From: Streptomyces clavuligerus
Lineage (GTDB): Bacteria > Actinomycetota > Actinomycetes > Streptomycetales > Streptomycetaceae
Assembly (NCBI RefSeq): GCF_005519465.1
Contig: NZ_CP027858.1
Coordinates: forward strand, 6,559,001 to 6,623,000
DNA length: 64,000 bases
Direction: 5' to 3'
Below are positions 53,622 through 62,403 of the stretch, one piece after another (the first letter of the stretch is position 1; each line of letters opens with the position of its first letter). The notes beneath the pieces were generated by a model. The model was not told where the DNA came from, searched no databases, and saw nothing but the letters and a program-made list of their open reading frames with translations. Both the position numbers and the translations under genes were made by a program.

Positions 53622-56588
53622 GTGACAGTGAACCGGCGGCGCTGGTGGTGGACCGGAGCGGTGGTGGTCACCGGAGGGGTCTTCGGCACCCTGGTGGGCG
53701 TCCGCAGCCTGGAGTTCGGCAACCAAGTCGCCTCCGTCCTCGCCCTGTTGACCTCGCTGGCGGGCCTCGGGGTCGAGGTGGTGCGCGGCACCCGTGCCGC
53801 CCGGACCGCCCGGGAGAGCCCCGAGAACGTCCGTCCCGCCGCCGCCGGACTGGCCGCCGCCGTCACCGAGCAGTGGCAGGAGGAGGCCAGGTCCCGCAGA
53901 CTCCAGGACCCCGAGCCGCTGCCGCTGCGCTGGAGCCCGTCCGAACCGCACCTCTCCGACCACTGGGTCAACATCGCGCCCGACACCGGCCCGGAGCCCC
54001 GTCTGCCCGACCGCGCGGAGATCCTGACGGGCCATCTGGACGAGGTCGCCGCGATGTACACCCGGCTGCCCTCCGGACGGCTGGTCGTCCTCGGCGAACC
54101 GGGCGCGGGCAAGACGGTGCTGCTGCTCCAGCTCGCCCTCGACCTGCTCGCGGTGCGCGCCCCCGACGACCCGGTGCCCGTGATCGTCGAACTCGCCGGC
54201 TGGAACCCGGAGACCCAGCGCTTCGACGACTGGCTGGAGGAACGGCTCATCGCCGGATACCCGGCCACCGCCACCCGCGACGGCTCGGGTGTCACCCGCG
54301 CCCGCGCCCTCGTCGACCAGGGCATGGTGCTGCCCCTGCTCGACGGGCTCGACGAGCTGCCCGCACCCCTGTCCCACCAGGCCGTCCTCACCCTGAACCG
54401 CTCGCTCGACCACCACCGCCCCGTGGTGCTCACCTGCCGGGCCCGCGACTGGGCCGCCGTCGTGGAAGCCGCCGACGTCCTGACCTCCGCCGCCGTCGTC
54501 GAACTCCGCCCGCTCTCCTGGGAGACGGTCGGCACCCATCTCAGCCGCACCGCCCGGCTGCGCCCCGGGTCCGCCGACGAGACCCGCTGGACCCCCGTGC
54601 TGCGCCAGGTGGAGACCACCCCCGACGACCCCGTCTGCCGCACCCTGCGCACCGTGCTCGGCAGCCCGCTGATGGCCGGTCTGGCCCGCGCCGTCTACAG
54701 CGACACCGCCGCCGACCCCCGGGCCCTGCTCGCGCCGCGCTACGCCGACCGGGCCGAGCTGGAGCAGCATCTGCTCGACGCCTTCGTGCCCGCCGCCTAC
54801 GGGGCCGACGACCGCGGCGCCGTCGCCCGGCTCGCCTTCGTCGCCCGCCATCTCCAGCGCCGCGGCACCCGCGACCTCGCCTGGTGGGACCTGCCGTCCG
54901 GATCGCGGCTGGGGCTGGACCGGGCGGCCCGCGCCCTGCCGACCCTGCTGGTCGCGCTGCTGGTCTCCTGGCAGGTCAGCCCGGGTGTCGACGGACGGCT
55001 GATCTGGCTGGAGGCGGCGGCCTTCCTCACCGCCATGGGCCTGGTCCACCGGCTGCTGAGCTATGTGGTGGCCCCGGGGGCCGCGAGCAGCCCCGGCCGG
55101 CTGGCCGTCCGGGCCCTGGTGTGCTGTGCGACGCTCGCCGCGCTCGGCGCGTTCAGCGGATTCCTCAGACCCCTCACCCACGAGGCGGGGGACCCCGGTT
55201 ACTGGAACGGCAGTCCGCACCCCGCGAACCTGGTGCTGCACCTGGCCCTGCTGGGGGCCTCCAGCGCCATCCTGGCCCGCGGCATGGGCATCTCGAACAG
55301 CCCCGCCACCCTCTCCCCGGCCTTCCGCGGCCCGTACCGCGCCGTCTCCGTGCAGGTGCGGCGGCTCGTGCGGATCGGTCCCATGGCGCTCGGCGTCGGC
55401 ATCGCCGCGGGGCTGGCCTCCGGCACCGTCTTCGGTACGGCCCAGGCGGCGGTCGCGGTCGCCCGGGCCTCCGCCCACCACGGTCTGCCCGGCGGCGGCA
55501 CCCAGCACATCGACGCCGACGGCTCCCGCTACACGGAGATGGCGGACGGCTGGCGCTACGGACGGCAGCCGGACGGCACCCGCTATGTCGAGTTCCCCCG
55601 CCCCGTCGAGGGCGCCCTGCTCAAGGACGCGGACGGCAGGGCGCGGCTGTGGGACGGGACCGTGCTGGAGGGCCGGGTCGCCGACTGGGAACAGCGGCTG
55701 GAGACCCGGGCCGTGGACTGCCCCGGGGTCCCGTCCGACCGGTGCACCCGCTATGTCGCCCATGTGCGGCTGCTGCTGGAGACACAGGCGTTCAGCACCG
55801 ACCGGATGGTCCGGATGCCGGGGAGCGGCGGCACCGAGTCGCCGGTGGTCGAGTGGTATCTGGCGCTGCCCGCGGTGGCGGGGGAGGACCGGCCCCGCGC
55901 GAGCGACCCCGCGCTCACCCCGGTGCCCGTGCGCTTCGCCGAGGGGACCCCCGTACGCGACTGGCAGGAGCGCGCGCCGCGCCGGGTGCTCGCCGCCGAC
56001 TCCCTGCGCAACGCCATCCTCGGGGATCTGACGGTCGGACTGACGGTCGGACTGGCCGCGGGCATCCGCCGCTGGCTCTCCGCCCCGGCGGACGTCACCC
56101 GTGCCGCCGGTCCCCTGGGCAGTCTCCACGGCGACCGCAGGGCGGCCCTGATCCGCAGTCTGGTCGTCGCCATACTCGCCGTGGCGTTCCTCGTCTGGCA
56201 CCTGTGGAACCACGGCCGGATCGAGTCGGGGCACATCCCCCTGGTCTTCGGCTTCTTCGACCCGGAGATCGCCTTCGCGGTGGCCCTGCCCGCCGGTCCC
56301 ATCTGTCTGTATGTCACGGCCTGGGGGCGGTTCACGACGATGCGGGCATGGCTGGCGCTGACCGGGAAGCTGCCGTGGCGGCTCATGGCCTTCCTGGCCG
56401 ACGCCCATGAGCGCGGGGTGCTGCGCCAGGCCGGTGCGGTCTACCAGTTCCGCCACGCCCGGCTCCAGGAGCGGCTGGCGGAGATGCCCGTCTCCCCGCG
56501 TTCCGGGGCCGACGGCCCCCGGCGGTTCCCGTCCTCCCGGGACGGCCGTTCGGCGGACCGCCACCGGGACACCGTCGGCGGGAGCTGA
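53622..56588 (+). CDS. Large membrane NACHT-family NTPase
   Basis: 988 residues from the GTG at 53622, 5-10 nt after AAGGGCGGGG. An N-terminal membrane hairpin (residues ~10-50) precedes a NACHT domain: Walker A GEPGAGKT (158-165) and Walker B LLDGLDELP (~239-247). A cluster of hydrophobic segments (~425-540, 585-620) is followed by an extracytoplasmic beta-rich domain with RYTEMADGWRYGRQPDG-type repeats (~630-780), then more helices (~820-900) and the helical tail VLRQAGAVYQFRHARLQERLA. NACHT STAND ATPases act as switches in defence and signalling; whether this one is a phage-defence protein is open. Confidence 0.82.
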   Translation: MTVNRRRWWWTGAVVVTGGVFGTLVGVRSLEFGNQVASVLALLTSLAGLGVEVVRGTRAARTARESPENVRPAAAGLAAAVTEQWQEEARSRRLQDPEPLPLRWSPSEPHLSDHWVNIAPDTGPEPRLPDRAEILTGHLDEVAAMYTRLPSGRLVVLGEPGAGKTVLLLQLALDLLAVRAPDDPVPVIVELAGWNPETQRFDDWLEERLIAGYPATATRDGSGVTRARALVDQGMVLPLLDGLDELPAPLSHQAVLTLNRSLDHHRPVVLTCRARDWAAVVEAADVLTSAAVVELRPLSWETVGTHLSRTARLRPGSADETRWTPVLRQVETTPDDPVCRTLRTVLGSPLMAGLARAVYSDTAADPRALLAPRYADRAELEQHLLDAFVPAAYGADDRGAVARLAFVARHLQRRGTRDLAWWDLPSGSRLGLDRAARALPTLLVALLVSWQVSPGVDGRLIWLEAAAFLTAMGLVHRLLSYVVAPGAASSPGRLAVRALVCCATLAALGAFSGFLRPLTHEAGDPGYWNGSPHPANLVLHLALLGASSAILARGMGISNSPATLSPAFRGPYRAVSVQVRRLVRIGPMALGVGIAAGLASGTVFGTAQAAVAVARASAHHGLPGGGTQHIDADGSRYTEMADGWRYGRQPDGTRYVEFPRPVEGALLKDADGRARLWDGTVLEGRVADWEQRLETRAVDCPGVPSDRCTRYVAHVRLLLETQAFSTDRMVRMPGSGGTESPVVEWYLALPAVAGEDRPRASDPALTPVPVRFAEGTPVRDWQERAPRRVLAADSLRNAILGDLTVGLTVGLAAGIRRWLSAPADVTRAAGPLGSLHGDRRAALIRSLVVAILAVAFLVWHLWNHGRIESGHIPLVFGFFDPEIAFAVALPAGPICLYVTAWGRFTTMRAWLALTGKLPWRLMAFLADAHERGVLRQAGAVYQFRHARLQERLAEMPVSPRSGADGPRRFPSSRDGRSADRHRDTVGGS

Positions 56589-56635
56589 GCCCCGGGCACG
56601 TCCGGGGCCCGGGGACCGGGCGGACGGGGCGGGGC

Positions 56636-57814
56636 TCAGCGGCGCAGCGCCCAGCGCTGCACCGACTCCAGCGGGCCGTGGCCGAAGCGCCGCAGCCACC
56701 AGCTCGCGCCCGCCATCAGCACCGCGCACACCGCGGCCCACAGACCGATCACCCACCAGGGCTGCCACCGGTCGCCGAGCCGGTGGGTGAGGCCGAGCCC
56801 GAAGCCGTAGGCGACGAGCACGCACAGCACGTTCTGGAGGACATAGCCGGACAGCGCGGCCCTGCCGACGTTCGCGAGGCCGCGGGTCAGCGGTCCCGTT
56901 CCCCCGATCCGGTCGAGGAGCACACCGGTCAGCCCGATATAGCCGAGGGCGGTCAGCGGCCCGCCGACATACCGGTCCAGCAGGAACAGCTCGCTGCCGA
57001 CGAGCGAGGCGGCGACGCTGATCGGCAGGCCGAGGCCGAGCCCCCACCGCAGCAGCCGGGTCCGTATCCGCCGTCCGGTCGCGTCCTGGCCGAACGCGCC
57101 CGCGCGGAACAGCCGTACGCCCAGCAGGAAGAGGAAGACGAGGAGGGCGAAGGTGAGGATCGGCTCCAGCCGCAGGGCGAGGGCGTTCTCCAGCCGGAAG
57201 ACGATCTGCTCGCCCCAGCTCCCGTGCGCGTAGAGGTCCCGCACCGCGCGGGAGGGGGTGTCGCCGCCCTGGTCACCGGCGGCCACGAGCGCGGTGGTCA
57301 GCAGCGCCATCAGGGTCAGGTGCACGCCCAGGGCCCACCACATGACCCGGTTCCGGGCCCGCCGGGAACGGGTCAGGAGCCAGGCCACGAGCAGTGCGGT
57401 GACCGCGTATCCCATCAGGACGTCCCAGGCGAAGACGAGGACGAAGTGGACGACTCCTTCGCCGAGGAGGAACAGGGCCCGCCGGGGGTAGCGGCCGGGC
57501 CAGGGGAGGCCGCGCCGGGCGGCGGAGGCGTGCTGGATGGCGAGGCCGACGCCGAACAGGAGGGTCAGCAGGGCGAGGAACTTGCCGTTGGCGAGCAGTC
57601 GCAGAACGCTGCCGACCGTGTCGGGGAAGGAGGCGAAGGAGGGCGCGACGGTGTCGCCGATCAGGACGCCCCACTCGGCTCCGGGGCTGGTGAAGATCCA
57701 TACATTGGTCAGGAGGGTGCCGAGGATCGCCGCTCCGCGCAGGACGTCCAGCAGGGGCAGCCGGGTCGGGGCGGGGTCGGCGGCGGTGGGGGAGGAAGCC
57801 AGGGTCCGGGTCAC
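56636..57814 (-). CDS. DUF418-family membrane protein
   Basis: 392 residues from a GTG at 57814. About nine to ten membrane helices; RLPLLDVLRGAAILGTLLTNV is the typical opening of DUF418 proteins (the D-x-L-R-G start shared with acyltransferase-3 proteins) and the C-terminal TALGYIGLTGVLLDRIGGTGPLTRGLANVGRAALSGYVLQ with RFGHGPLE closes the domain. Family function unknown. Upstream 480 bp spacer separates it from the divergent protease gene. Confidence 0.87.
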   Translation of the reverse strand: MTRTLASSPTAADPAPTRLPLLDVLRGAAILGTLLTNVWIFTSPGAEWGVLIGDTVAPSFASFPDTVGSVLRLLANGKFLALLTLLFGVGLAIQHASAARRGLPWPGRYPRRALFLLGEGVVHFVLVFAWDVLMGYAVTALLVAWLLTRSRRARNRVMWWALGVHLTLMALLTTALVAAGDQGGDTPSRAVRDLYAHGSWGEQIVFRLENALALRLEPILTFALLVFLFLLGVRLFRAGAFGQDATGRRIRTRLLRWGLGLGLPISVAASLVGSELFLLDRYVGGPLTALGYIGLTGVLLDRIGGTGPLTRGLANVGRAALSGYVLQNVLCVLVAYGFGLGLTHRLGDRWQPWWVIGLWAAVCAVLMAGASWWLRRFGHGPLESVQRWALRR

Positions 57815-58290
57815 GTCCCCATGGTCCCGGTGGCCTTCCGCGGTCTCGTCATGACCGCGGACGAGAGTCCGCTCCTCCGAAAGATGCAGCCGTCCCGCTC
57901 CGCTCCCTCCGCAGGACCGAGGAGGCCAGGAGAGGGTTGGGCCCGCTGTCGAGTACCCGTTCGGTCCTCGGGTCCTGTGTTCCCCCGGCGTCGGGGGCGT
58001 GTGACCCCGGCTCGTACGGGCGGCGGGCGCTCCCCGAGTGCTGCTATTGACGCCCTTATGGGGCCTTCGCGCCTTCCGTGGCTTCTGGGCGACTGTCAAG
58101 AATGTCTCTGTCGTCCCTTCCGTCCGGTGCGCGAGTTTCGGGGTCTCCGGCGCTCCCGGGTGCCGTCCGGTGTTTCCGGCGCGGTCCGGCGTTTCTCCCG
58201 GCGTTTCTTCCGGTGCGGAGGGGGCCGCTGTCGGCGCGTCAGTTCACGGCCGCCCGGGGTCCACCCCGGGCGCCATCCGAGAGGATTGTC
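57815..58290. other. Divergent spacer before the streptogrisin-like gene
   Basis: 476 bp. No convincing gene. Toward the protease gene the sequence is somewhat less GC-rich (58040-58110) and probably carries its promoter; GAGAGG at 58279-58284 is the ribosome-binding site. Confidence 0.35.
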
Positions 58291-59334
58291 ATGCGCAAAG
58301 CAAAAAGGACCTTGATCGGCGCTCTCGCCGCCGCCGCTCTGACCCTCACCACCCTGGGCATGTCCCAGGCCCAGGCGACAGGAGGGGAGAAGTCCCGTGA
58401 ACCGCTCGGGGCGAGCACCACCAGAAGCCCGGGCCCGGCACCCGACGCGGCGGCCCCGGCGGCTCTCGCCGCACCCGGGGCCGCCGGGGCCCTGGACATG
58501 ATCCAGCGCAGAATCGCCGCCTATGTCGAGGCCCACGGCACCCAGTACGGCTTCGGCAGCTACGTCGACGGCACCAGCGGGCAGATCGTCCTCCAGACCG
58601 ACGCGCCCGAGCATGTCGTCGCCGAACTGACCGCGCTGCCCGGCGCGTCCGCCGCCGAGAGCGCCGCCGTCGAGGCGATCCGGCTGGTCGGCGAGGCGCC
58701 GTCCGACAACTTCGGCCGACGGGACGACTCCCCGCCCTTCTACGGCGGCGGCGGCCTCGCGGCGGCCGGTTTCCTCTGTTCCTCCGGCTACGCCGTCACC
58801 AACGCGGCGGGCACCTCGTTCATGAGCACCGCCGGACACTGCTGGGCCAACGGCACCACCGTCACCACCGAGTCGGGCCGCTACACCTACGGCACCGTCT
58901 CCAACCGGCATCTGCCCCCCGTCACCGGTGACGCGATCGACGTGGAGCTGATCGGCGGCCAGTCCTACGCGGGCCGCACCTTCACCGGCGGCGTCGACAG
59001 CAGCACCAGCATCCCCGTGGTCTCCGCCGGATCGGCGTCCGTCGGCTACAACGACTACTGCCACAGCGGCCGGACCACCGGTGAGAACTGCGGCCACACC
59101 GCCACCAGCATCACCGGCCAGGTGTGCACCCAGACCGGCTGTAAGAGCCCCGTCATCGTCTACACCGGCGGCACCATCTCGCAGCCGGGCGACTCCGGGG
59201 GCACCTTCTACGCGAAGAACAGCTCCGGCTCGTACATCCGGGGCCATGTCATCGCGGGCAGCAGCACCACCGGATACGCCGAGCCCTGGACCGAGGTCGC
59301 CCGGGTGCTCGGGGTCTCCATCGTGACCGGCTGA
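58291..59334 (+). CDS. Secreted S1 protease, streptogrisin-like
   Basis: 347 residues. Sec signal (LIGALAAAALTLTTLG, cleavage near AQAT), a propeptide to about residue 150, then the chymotrypsin fold: H183 in STAGHCWA, D214 or D217 in GDAIDVEL and S302 in QPGDSGGTF. Paired Cys flank the active residues as in streptogrisins. The propeptide is of the alpha-lytic type but short. Extracellular protein degradation. The stop codon lies in an 8-bp repeat that gives TGA in all three frames. Confidence 0.93.
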   Translation: MRKAKRTLIGALAAAALTLTTLGMSQAQATGGEKSREPLGASTTRSPGPAPDAAAPAALAAPGAAGALDMIQRRIAAYVEAHGTQYGFGSYVDGTSGQIVLQTDAPEHVVAELTALPGASAAESAAVEAIRLVGEAPSDNFGRRDDSPPFYGGGGLAAAGFLCSSGYAVTNAAGTSFMSTAGHCWANGTTVTTESGRYTYGTVSNRHLPPVTGDAIDVELIGGQSYAGRTFTGGVDSSTSIPVVSAGSASVGYNDYCHSGRTTGENCGHTATSITGQVCTQTGCKSPVIVYTGGTISQPGDSGGTFYAKNSSGSYIRGHVIAGSSTTGYAEPWTEVARVLGVSIVTG

Positions 59335-59353
59335 CCGGCTGACCGGCTGACCC
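59324..59353 (+). repeat. TGACCGGC repeat at the stop codon
   Basis: Three copies of TGACCGGC (59324-59347) and a partial fourth. The TGAs at 59332, 59340 and 59348 fall in three different frames, so any frameshifted ribosome also stops here. Confidence 0.85.
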
Positions 59354-59395
59354 GGGCCCGCCCGGTCGTCCACGGCGGCCGGGCGGCACGGCGGA
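59354..59395 (+). terminator. Probable terminator after the S1 protease gene
   Basis: CCGCCCGG and CCGGGCGG arms surround a 13-nt loop just beyond the stop; GC-rich without a U-tract. Confidence 0.5.
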
Positions 59396-59437
59396 CCGCC
59401 CCTTCCTCCCGGGGGAGGGCCGGCCCGTCCGGCCGCC

Positions 59438-59474
59438 GCCATGGGAACTCGCCATGGGAACTCGCCATGGGAAC
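59438..59474. repeat. 13-bp tandem repeat
   Basis: GCCATGGGAACTC at 59438-59450 and 59451-59463, then GCCATGGGAAC at 59464-59474, between the S1 protease and the lipoprotein gene. Confidence 0.9.
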
Positions 59475-59634
59475 ACGTCAGGGAAACACCGCAGCGGGGA
59501 CGCCGACCGCACGGGGTCTGTCGAACGGACGCTGTCACACGAACTGAACGTAGCCAATCGGCGTTATCACCCGTGTCGGTGACCCTCGGTGTGTGCAGAG
59601 GGCGCCCGCCCCGTGTGCGCGGGACGGTGGGCGA

Positions 59635-60108
59635 ATGCGCCATCGGAACACTCTTCCCGCCCTCCTCGCCACCGCCGTGCTCGGTCTCACCGGGTGTGTG
59701 TCGGTGAAGCCCGCGCCTGCGGCGGGGCCGGAGGCTCCGCGACCGGTTCCGGCGGGGCACCGGTCCGACCTTCCGGAGCCGGCGGAGCAGCCCCGGCGCA
59801 CGGCGTCGCCCGCGCCCGGGACACCGGCTCCGCCGGCCGTCGCGCCGGACCTCCCCGCGCCCCGGACCACCACCGGCGGCGGCCCGCCGCCCCGGCGCGA
59901 GCCCGAGCCGCCCGTGGCCGGGATCCCGCACCTCGCGTCCGACCTGCCCGCCCGGCAGCCCGCCGCGCCCGCGCGGCCGAACCCCCGCATCCGGCCCAAG
60001 CCGTCCGCGTCCCCGTCCGTCACCTACGACATGCGGGTCCTGTGCGACGTCTCCGACGGCATCGCCGCCCCGGCCGTCACCAGCGCCTGCCGGGGCGCCT
60101 ACCGCTGA
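59635..60108 (+). CDS. Small Pro-rich lipoprotein
   Basis: 157 residues from the ATG at 59635. ALLATAVLGLTGC is a lipoprotein signal with the Cys at residue ~21. Most of the mature part is disordered Pro/Ala/Arg-rich sequence (cell-wall spanning?), ending in a conserved-looking block VTYDMRVLCDVSDG ... SACRGAYR with two Cys. I do not recognise a family. It probably stays on the outer face of the membrane. Confidence 0.6.
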   Translation: MRHRNTLPALLATAVLGLTGCVSVKPAPAAGPEAPRPVPAGHRSDLPEPAEQPRRTASPAPGTPAPPAVAPDLPAPRTTTGGGPPPRREPEPPVAGIPHLASDLPARQPAAPARPNPRIRPKPSASPSVTYDMRVLCDVSDGIAAPAVTSACRGAYR

Positions 60109-60186
60109 ACGGGCCCCGCGCGCACGGCGGCCCCGGACGCGCGCACGCGCCCGGGGCCGTCGGACGGATCGTCGGCGGACCGGCCG

Positions 60187-60363
60187 TCAGCGGGTCGCCG
60201 GCAGGGTGCCCGGGGTGTACGGGCGCACCACCGGCCCCTGGGGGCCTCCCGGGCGGATGATGCGGTCGAGATCCCGCAGTGTGCGTTCCGCCTCCCGGCG
60301 GACCTCGGTGGGGATATCGCCCAGCTCCGCGACGAGCCGGTCGTAGATCGGCGCCTCCTGCAC
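60187..60363 (-). CDS. Small acidic/basic helical protein (58 residues)
   Basis: From the GTG at 60363 after GGGAAAGGA. The product is one helical stretch (PIYDRLVAELGDIPTEVRRE, then AERTLRDLDRIIR) with a Pro-rich tail. No family recognised. The upstream promoter region carries two direct repeats (TCTGACTGA). Alternatively the frame starts at a GTG at 60429. Confidence 0.5.
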   Translation of the reverse strand: MQEAPIYDRLVAELGDIPTEVRREAERTLRDLDRIIRPGGPQGPVVRPYTPGTLPATR

Positions 60364-60392
60364 GGCCAACCCGTCCTTTCCCTGGCTGAATA

Positions 60393-60412
60393 TCTGACTG
60401 ATTTCTGACTGA
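60393..60412 (-). promoter_or_regulatory. Direct repeat upstream of the 58-residue gene
   Basis: TCTGACTGA at 60393-60401 and 60404-60412 (11-bp spacing, one helical turn), in the AT-richer patch just upstream of the small gene. Candidate activator site. Confidence 0.45.
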
Positions 60413-60429
60413 ACGTCTGGGTCCCGCAC

Positions 60430-61183
60430 CGCGTCCGTGTGCCGGAAGCGGCCGACTGAGTCTACGGACGCCGGACGGGGCCCGCCGCACCCGGTCCGCC
60501 ATCCGGACGACATCCGGGCGCCATCCGCTGTCCGTCCGCCGCTCTTCGGCCGCCCGTCCACTGCCCCTCGCGCTGCCCGTCCGTCGATCGTCCACGGGCT
60601 TGCGCTGCCCGTCCACCGCCTGTCCGTGGCCCCGTCCGCCGCTCCTCGGGCGTCTCGCCCGCCGGCTCCCCGCCACCCGCGCGCGGCCCGTACGGAGCCC
60701 GGGGCGGCCCGCCGGGAGCCCGTTTCCCCGGTGCTGCCGCCACCGCCCCGCGCGCGGTGCCCGGGGCCCCGCCCCGCGTCGGCGCGGCCTCGCCGAACCA
60801 CCCGTTCCGTATGACGGTCCGTCCGCTTCCTCACCGCGGGATGGCTTTCCTCCCCACCCTGGCGTTCTCGTCGCTCCCAGGTGATCAGCGAGATATGCGC
60901 ACGATGGGGGGATGCCTCATGGAGCCGCGCGGGTGCTCCCGAGGGGGGACCACCGCGCCCGGAGCCGCCCCTTCCGGTGTGCGCCCGCGAACGATTCCGG
61001 CCCCCGGCTTCGACCACCCGCCGCGCACCCCCGGCGGGGCACGGCGGCGCGCGGGACGCCGACAGGGCCGAACAGGCCGCGGCAGGGGCACCGTTGACGG
61101 GACGGAATCGGCATGTCAGCGTCAGGTCGCGCATCGCTTGTCGGGTTCCCGCCAACCGGGCGGGACACAGGGAGGGGAACGTC
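60430..61183. other. 750-bp gene-poor region
   Basis: GC-rich, no convincing gene. An AT-richer patch near 60850-60910 (TGATCAGCGAGATATGCG) might hold the promoter of the following secreted protein, whose ribosome-binding site GGGAGGGG lies at 61170-61177. Confidence 0.35.
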
Positions 61184-61669
61184 ATGACCGCACGCCGCAC
61201 CGGACGCGCACGCCGTACCGCACTTGTTCCGGCCATCGCCCTCGTCGCCGCCGGAGCCCTGCTCACGGTCGGCACGGTGAGCACGGCCCAGGCCGCCCAG
61301 CACCGTCCCGGGGCGCCCGCCGCCGTCCAGCCCCTCCAGGCCGAGCCGACCGCGGAGGAGCAGGAGCGGCTGCGTGAGATCGCCGGGGCGATATGGACCC
61401 CGCAGCTCGCGGCGGGCTGGAACATGAACGCGGAGGTCGCGAACGTCCTCTCGGAGGCGACCGAGCGCATCCTCACGTGTTCCGAGGCGTTCGCGCTGGT
61501 CCCGAGGCCCGCGCCGTGGATGCCCGGACTGAGCTATCTGGTGAAGTACTGGAAGAACCTGAAGGACTACTTCCTGGTGGTCAAGGACAACCGCACCTAC
61601 CGTGCCTGCGTGGTCTCCACCGCCGCCTACTACCGGTCCATCATCGAGATGGCGTCCGCGGGCATCTGA
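61184..61669 (+). CDS. Small secreted protein
   Basis: 161 residues. A Sec signal (ALVPAIALVAAGALL, cleavage near TAQAA) is followed by a helical domain with two Cys (RILTCSEAF, RACVVSTA) and an aromatic stretch YLVKYWKNLKDYFLVVKD. No known family. Its 3' end overlaps the convergent AraC-type gene by 40 bp. It may be a small secreted effector or inhibitor. Confidence 0.6.
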   Translation: MTARRTGRARRTALVPAIALVAAGALLTVGTVSTAQAAQHRPGAPAAVQPLQAEPTAEEQERLREIAGAIWTPQLAAGWNMNAEVANVLSEATERILTCSEAFALVPRPAPWMPGLSYLVKYWKNLKDYFLVVKDNRTYRACVVSTAAYYRSIIEMASAGI

Positions 61670-62250
61670 GCCCCCGTACGCCCCGGAACCACGGGCGGGG
61701 AATCCCGCGAAGGCTCCGGTGACGGTGTCGGCGGCACGGCGGGCGAGCGCGCCGGGGGCCGACCGGCCGTGCGCCCCGGCCGCAGTTCCCGGGGCGCCGT
61801 CCCATAGGCGGCCCGGAACGCCCGGCTGAACTGCGCCGGGTGCCGGAATCCCCAGCGGGCGGCGATCTCGGTGATGGTGCGGGACCGCTGCCGGGGGTCG
61901 GCCAGATCGGCCCGGCAGCGCTCCAGCCGACGGCGGCGGATCATGGCGCTCACGGTCTCCGGCTGCCCCCGGAAGAGCAGATGCAGGGACCGCACCGACA
62001 TGTGGTGGTGCGCCGCGATCCCGCCAGGACCCAGCGCGGGATCGCCGAGACGGCGATCGATGAAGGCGCTGATCCGTTCCACCAGCTCCGCCCGGCCGCC
62101 CGGGCCCCGGGGCCCGGCCCGGGAGGAGACCGCCAGTACGCACATGACCTCGTGCAGCAGCTCCGGCGGTACGAGCACGGCCACGGCACCCCCGGGGCGC
62201 GGTGCGCCCGGCGCGCCCGCGGCGAGGGTGTTTCCCGGCCTCCGGTCCAT
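61630..62250 (-). CDS. Short AraC-family regulator, ligand-binding half missing
   Basis: 206 residues from the ATG at 62250 (AGGGGGAAG upstream). The C-terminal part is a complete AraC HTH pair: LVERISAFIDRRLGD ... MSVRSLHLLFRG ... TITEIAARWGFRHPAQFSRAFRAAYGTAPRELR. Full Streptomyces relatives have ~320 residues with a cupin-like sensor in front; here only about 65 Ala/Pro/Gly-rich residues precede the HTH, with VAVLVPPELLHEVMCVLAV as a possible remnant. It may be N-terminally truncated or a stand-alone DNA-binding protein. Confidence 0.72.
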   Translation of the reverse strand: MDRRPGNTLAAGAPGAPRPGGAVAVLVPPELLHEVMCVLAVSSRAGPRGPGGRAELVERISAFIDRRLGDPALGPGGIAAHHHMSVRSLHLLFRGQPETVSAMIRRRRLERCRADLADPRQRSRTITEIAARWGFRHPAQFSRAFRAAYGTAPRELRPGRTAGRPPARSPAVPPTPSPEPSRDSPPVVPGRTGAQMPADAISMMDR

Positions 62251-62403
62251 CGGCTTCCCCCTGGTGACGGCGGTCCGCTGCCGCGACGGCTCCCGGCACC
62301 ATCGTGGAGCCGGGAGCCGGTCCGCGCGGGCCCCTGGGAGGCCGCCACCGGAAAGCAACCGGAACACATCCGTGAAACGGCCCGGCGGTGGGGCGGGGGC
62401 GGT

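Noticed and set aside
53487..57047. 1186-codon minus-strand open frame
   Set aside because: Antisense of the NACHT gene and part of the DUF418 gene; shadow composition.
57814..58099. 95-residue N-terminal extension of the DUF418 protein
   Set aside because: Disordered Arg/Pro/Gly-rich sequence with no site; the family begins near RLPLLDVLRG, just inside the GTG at 57814.
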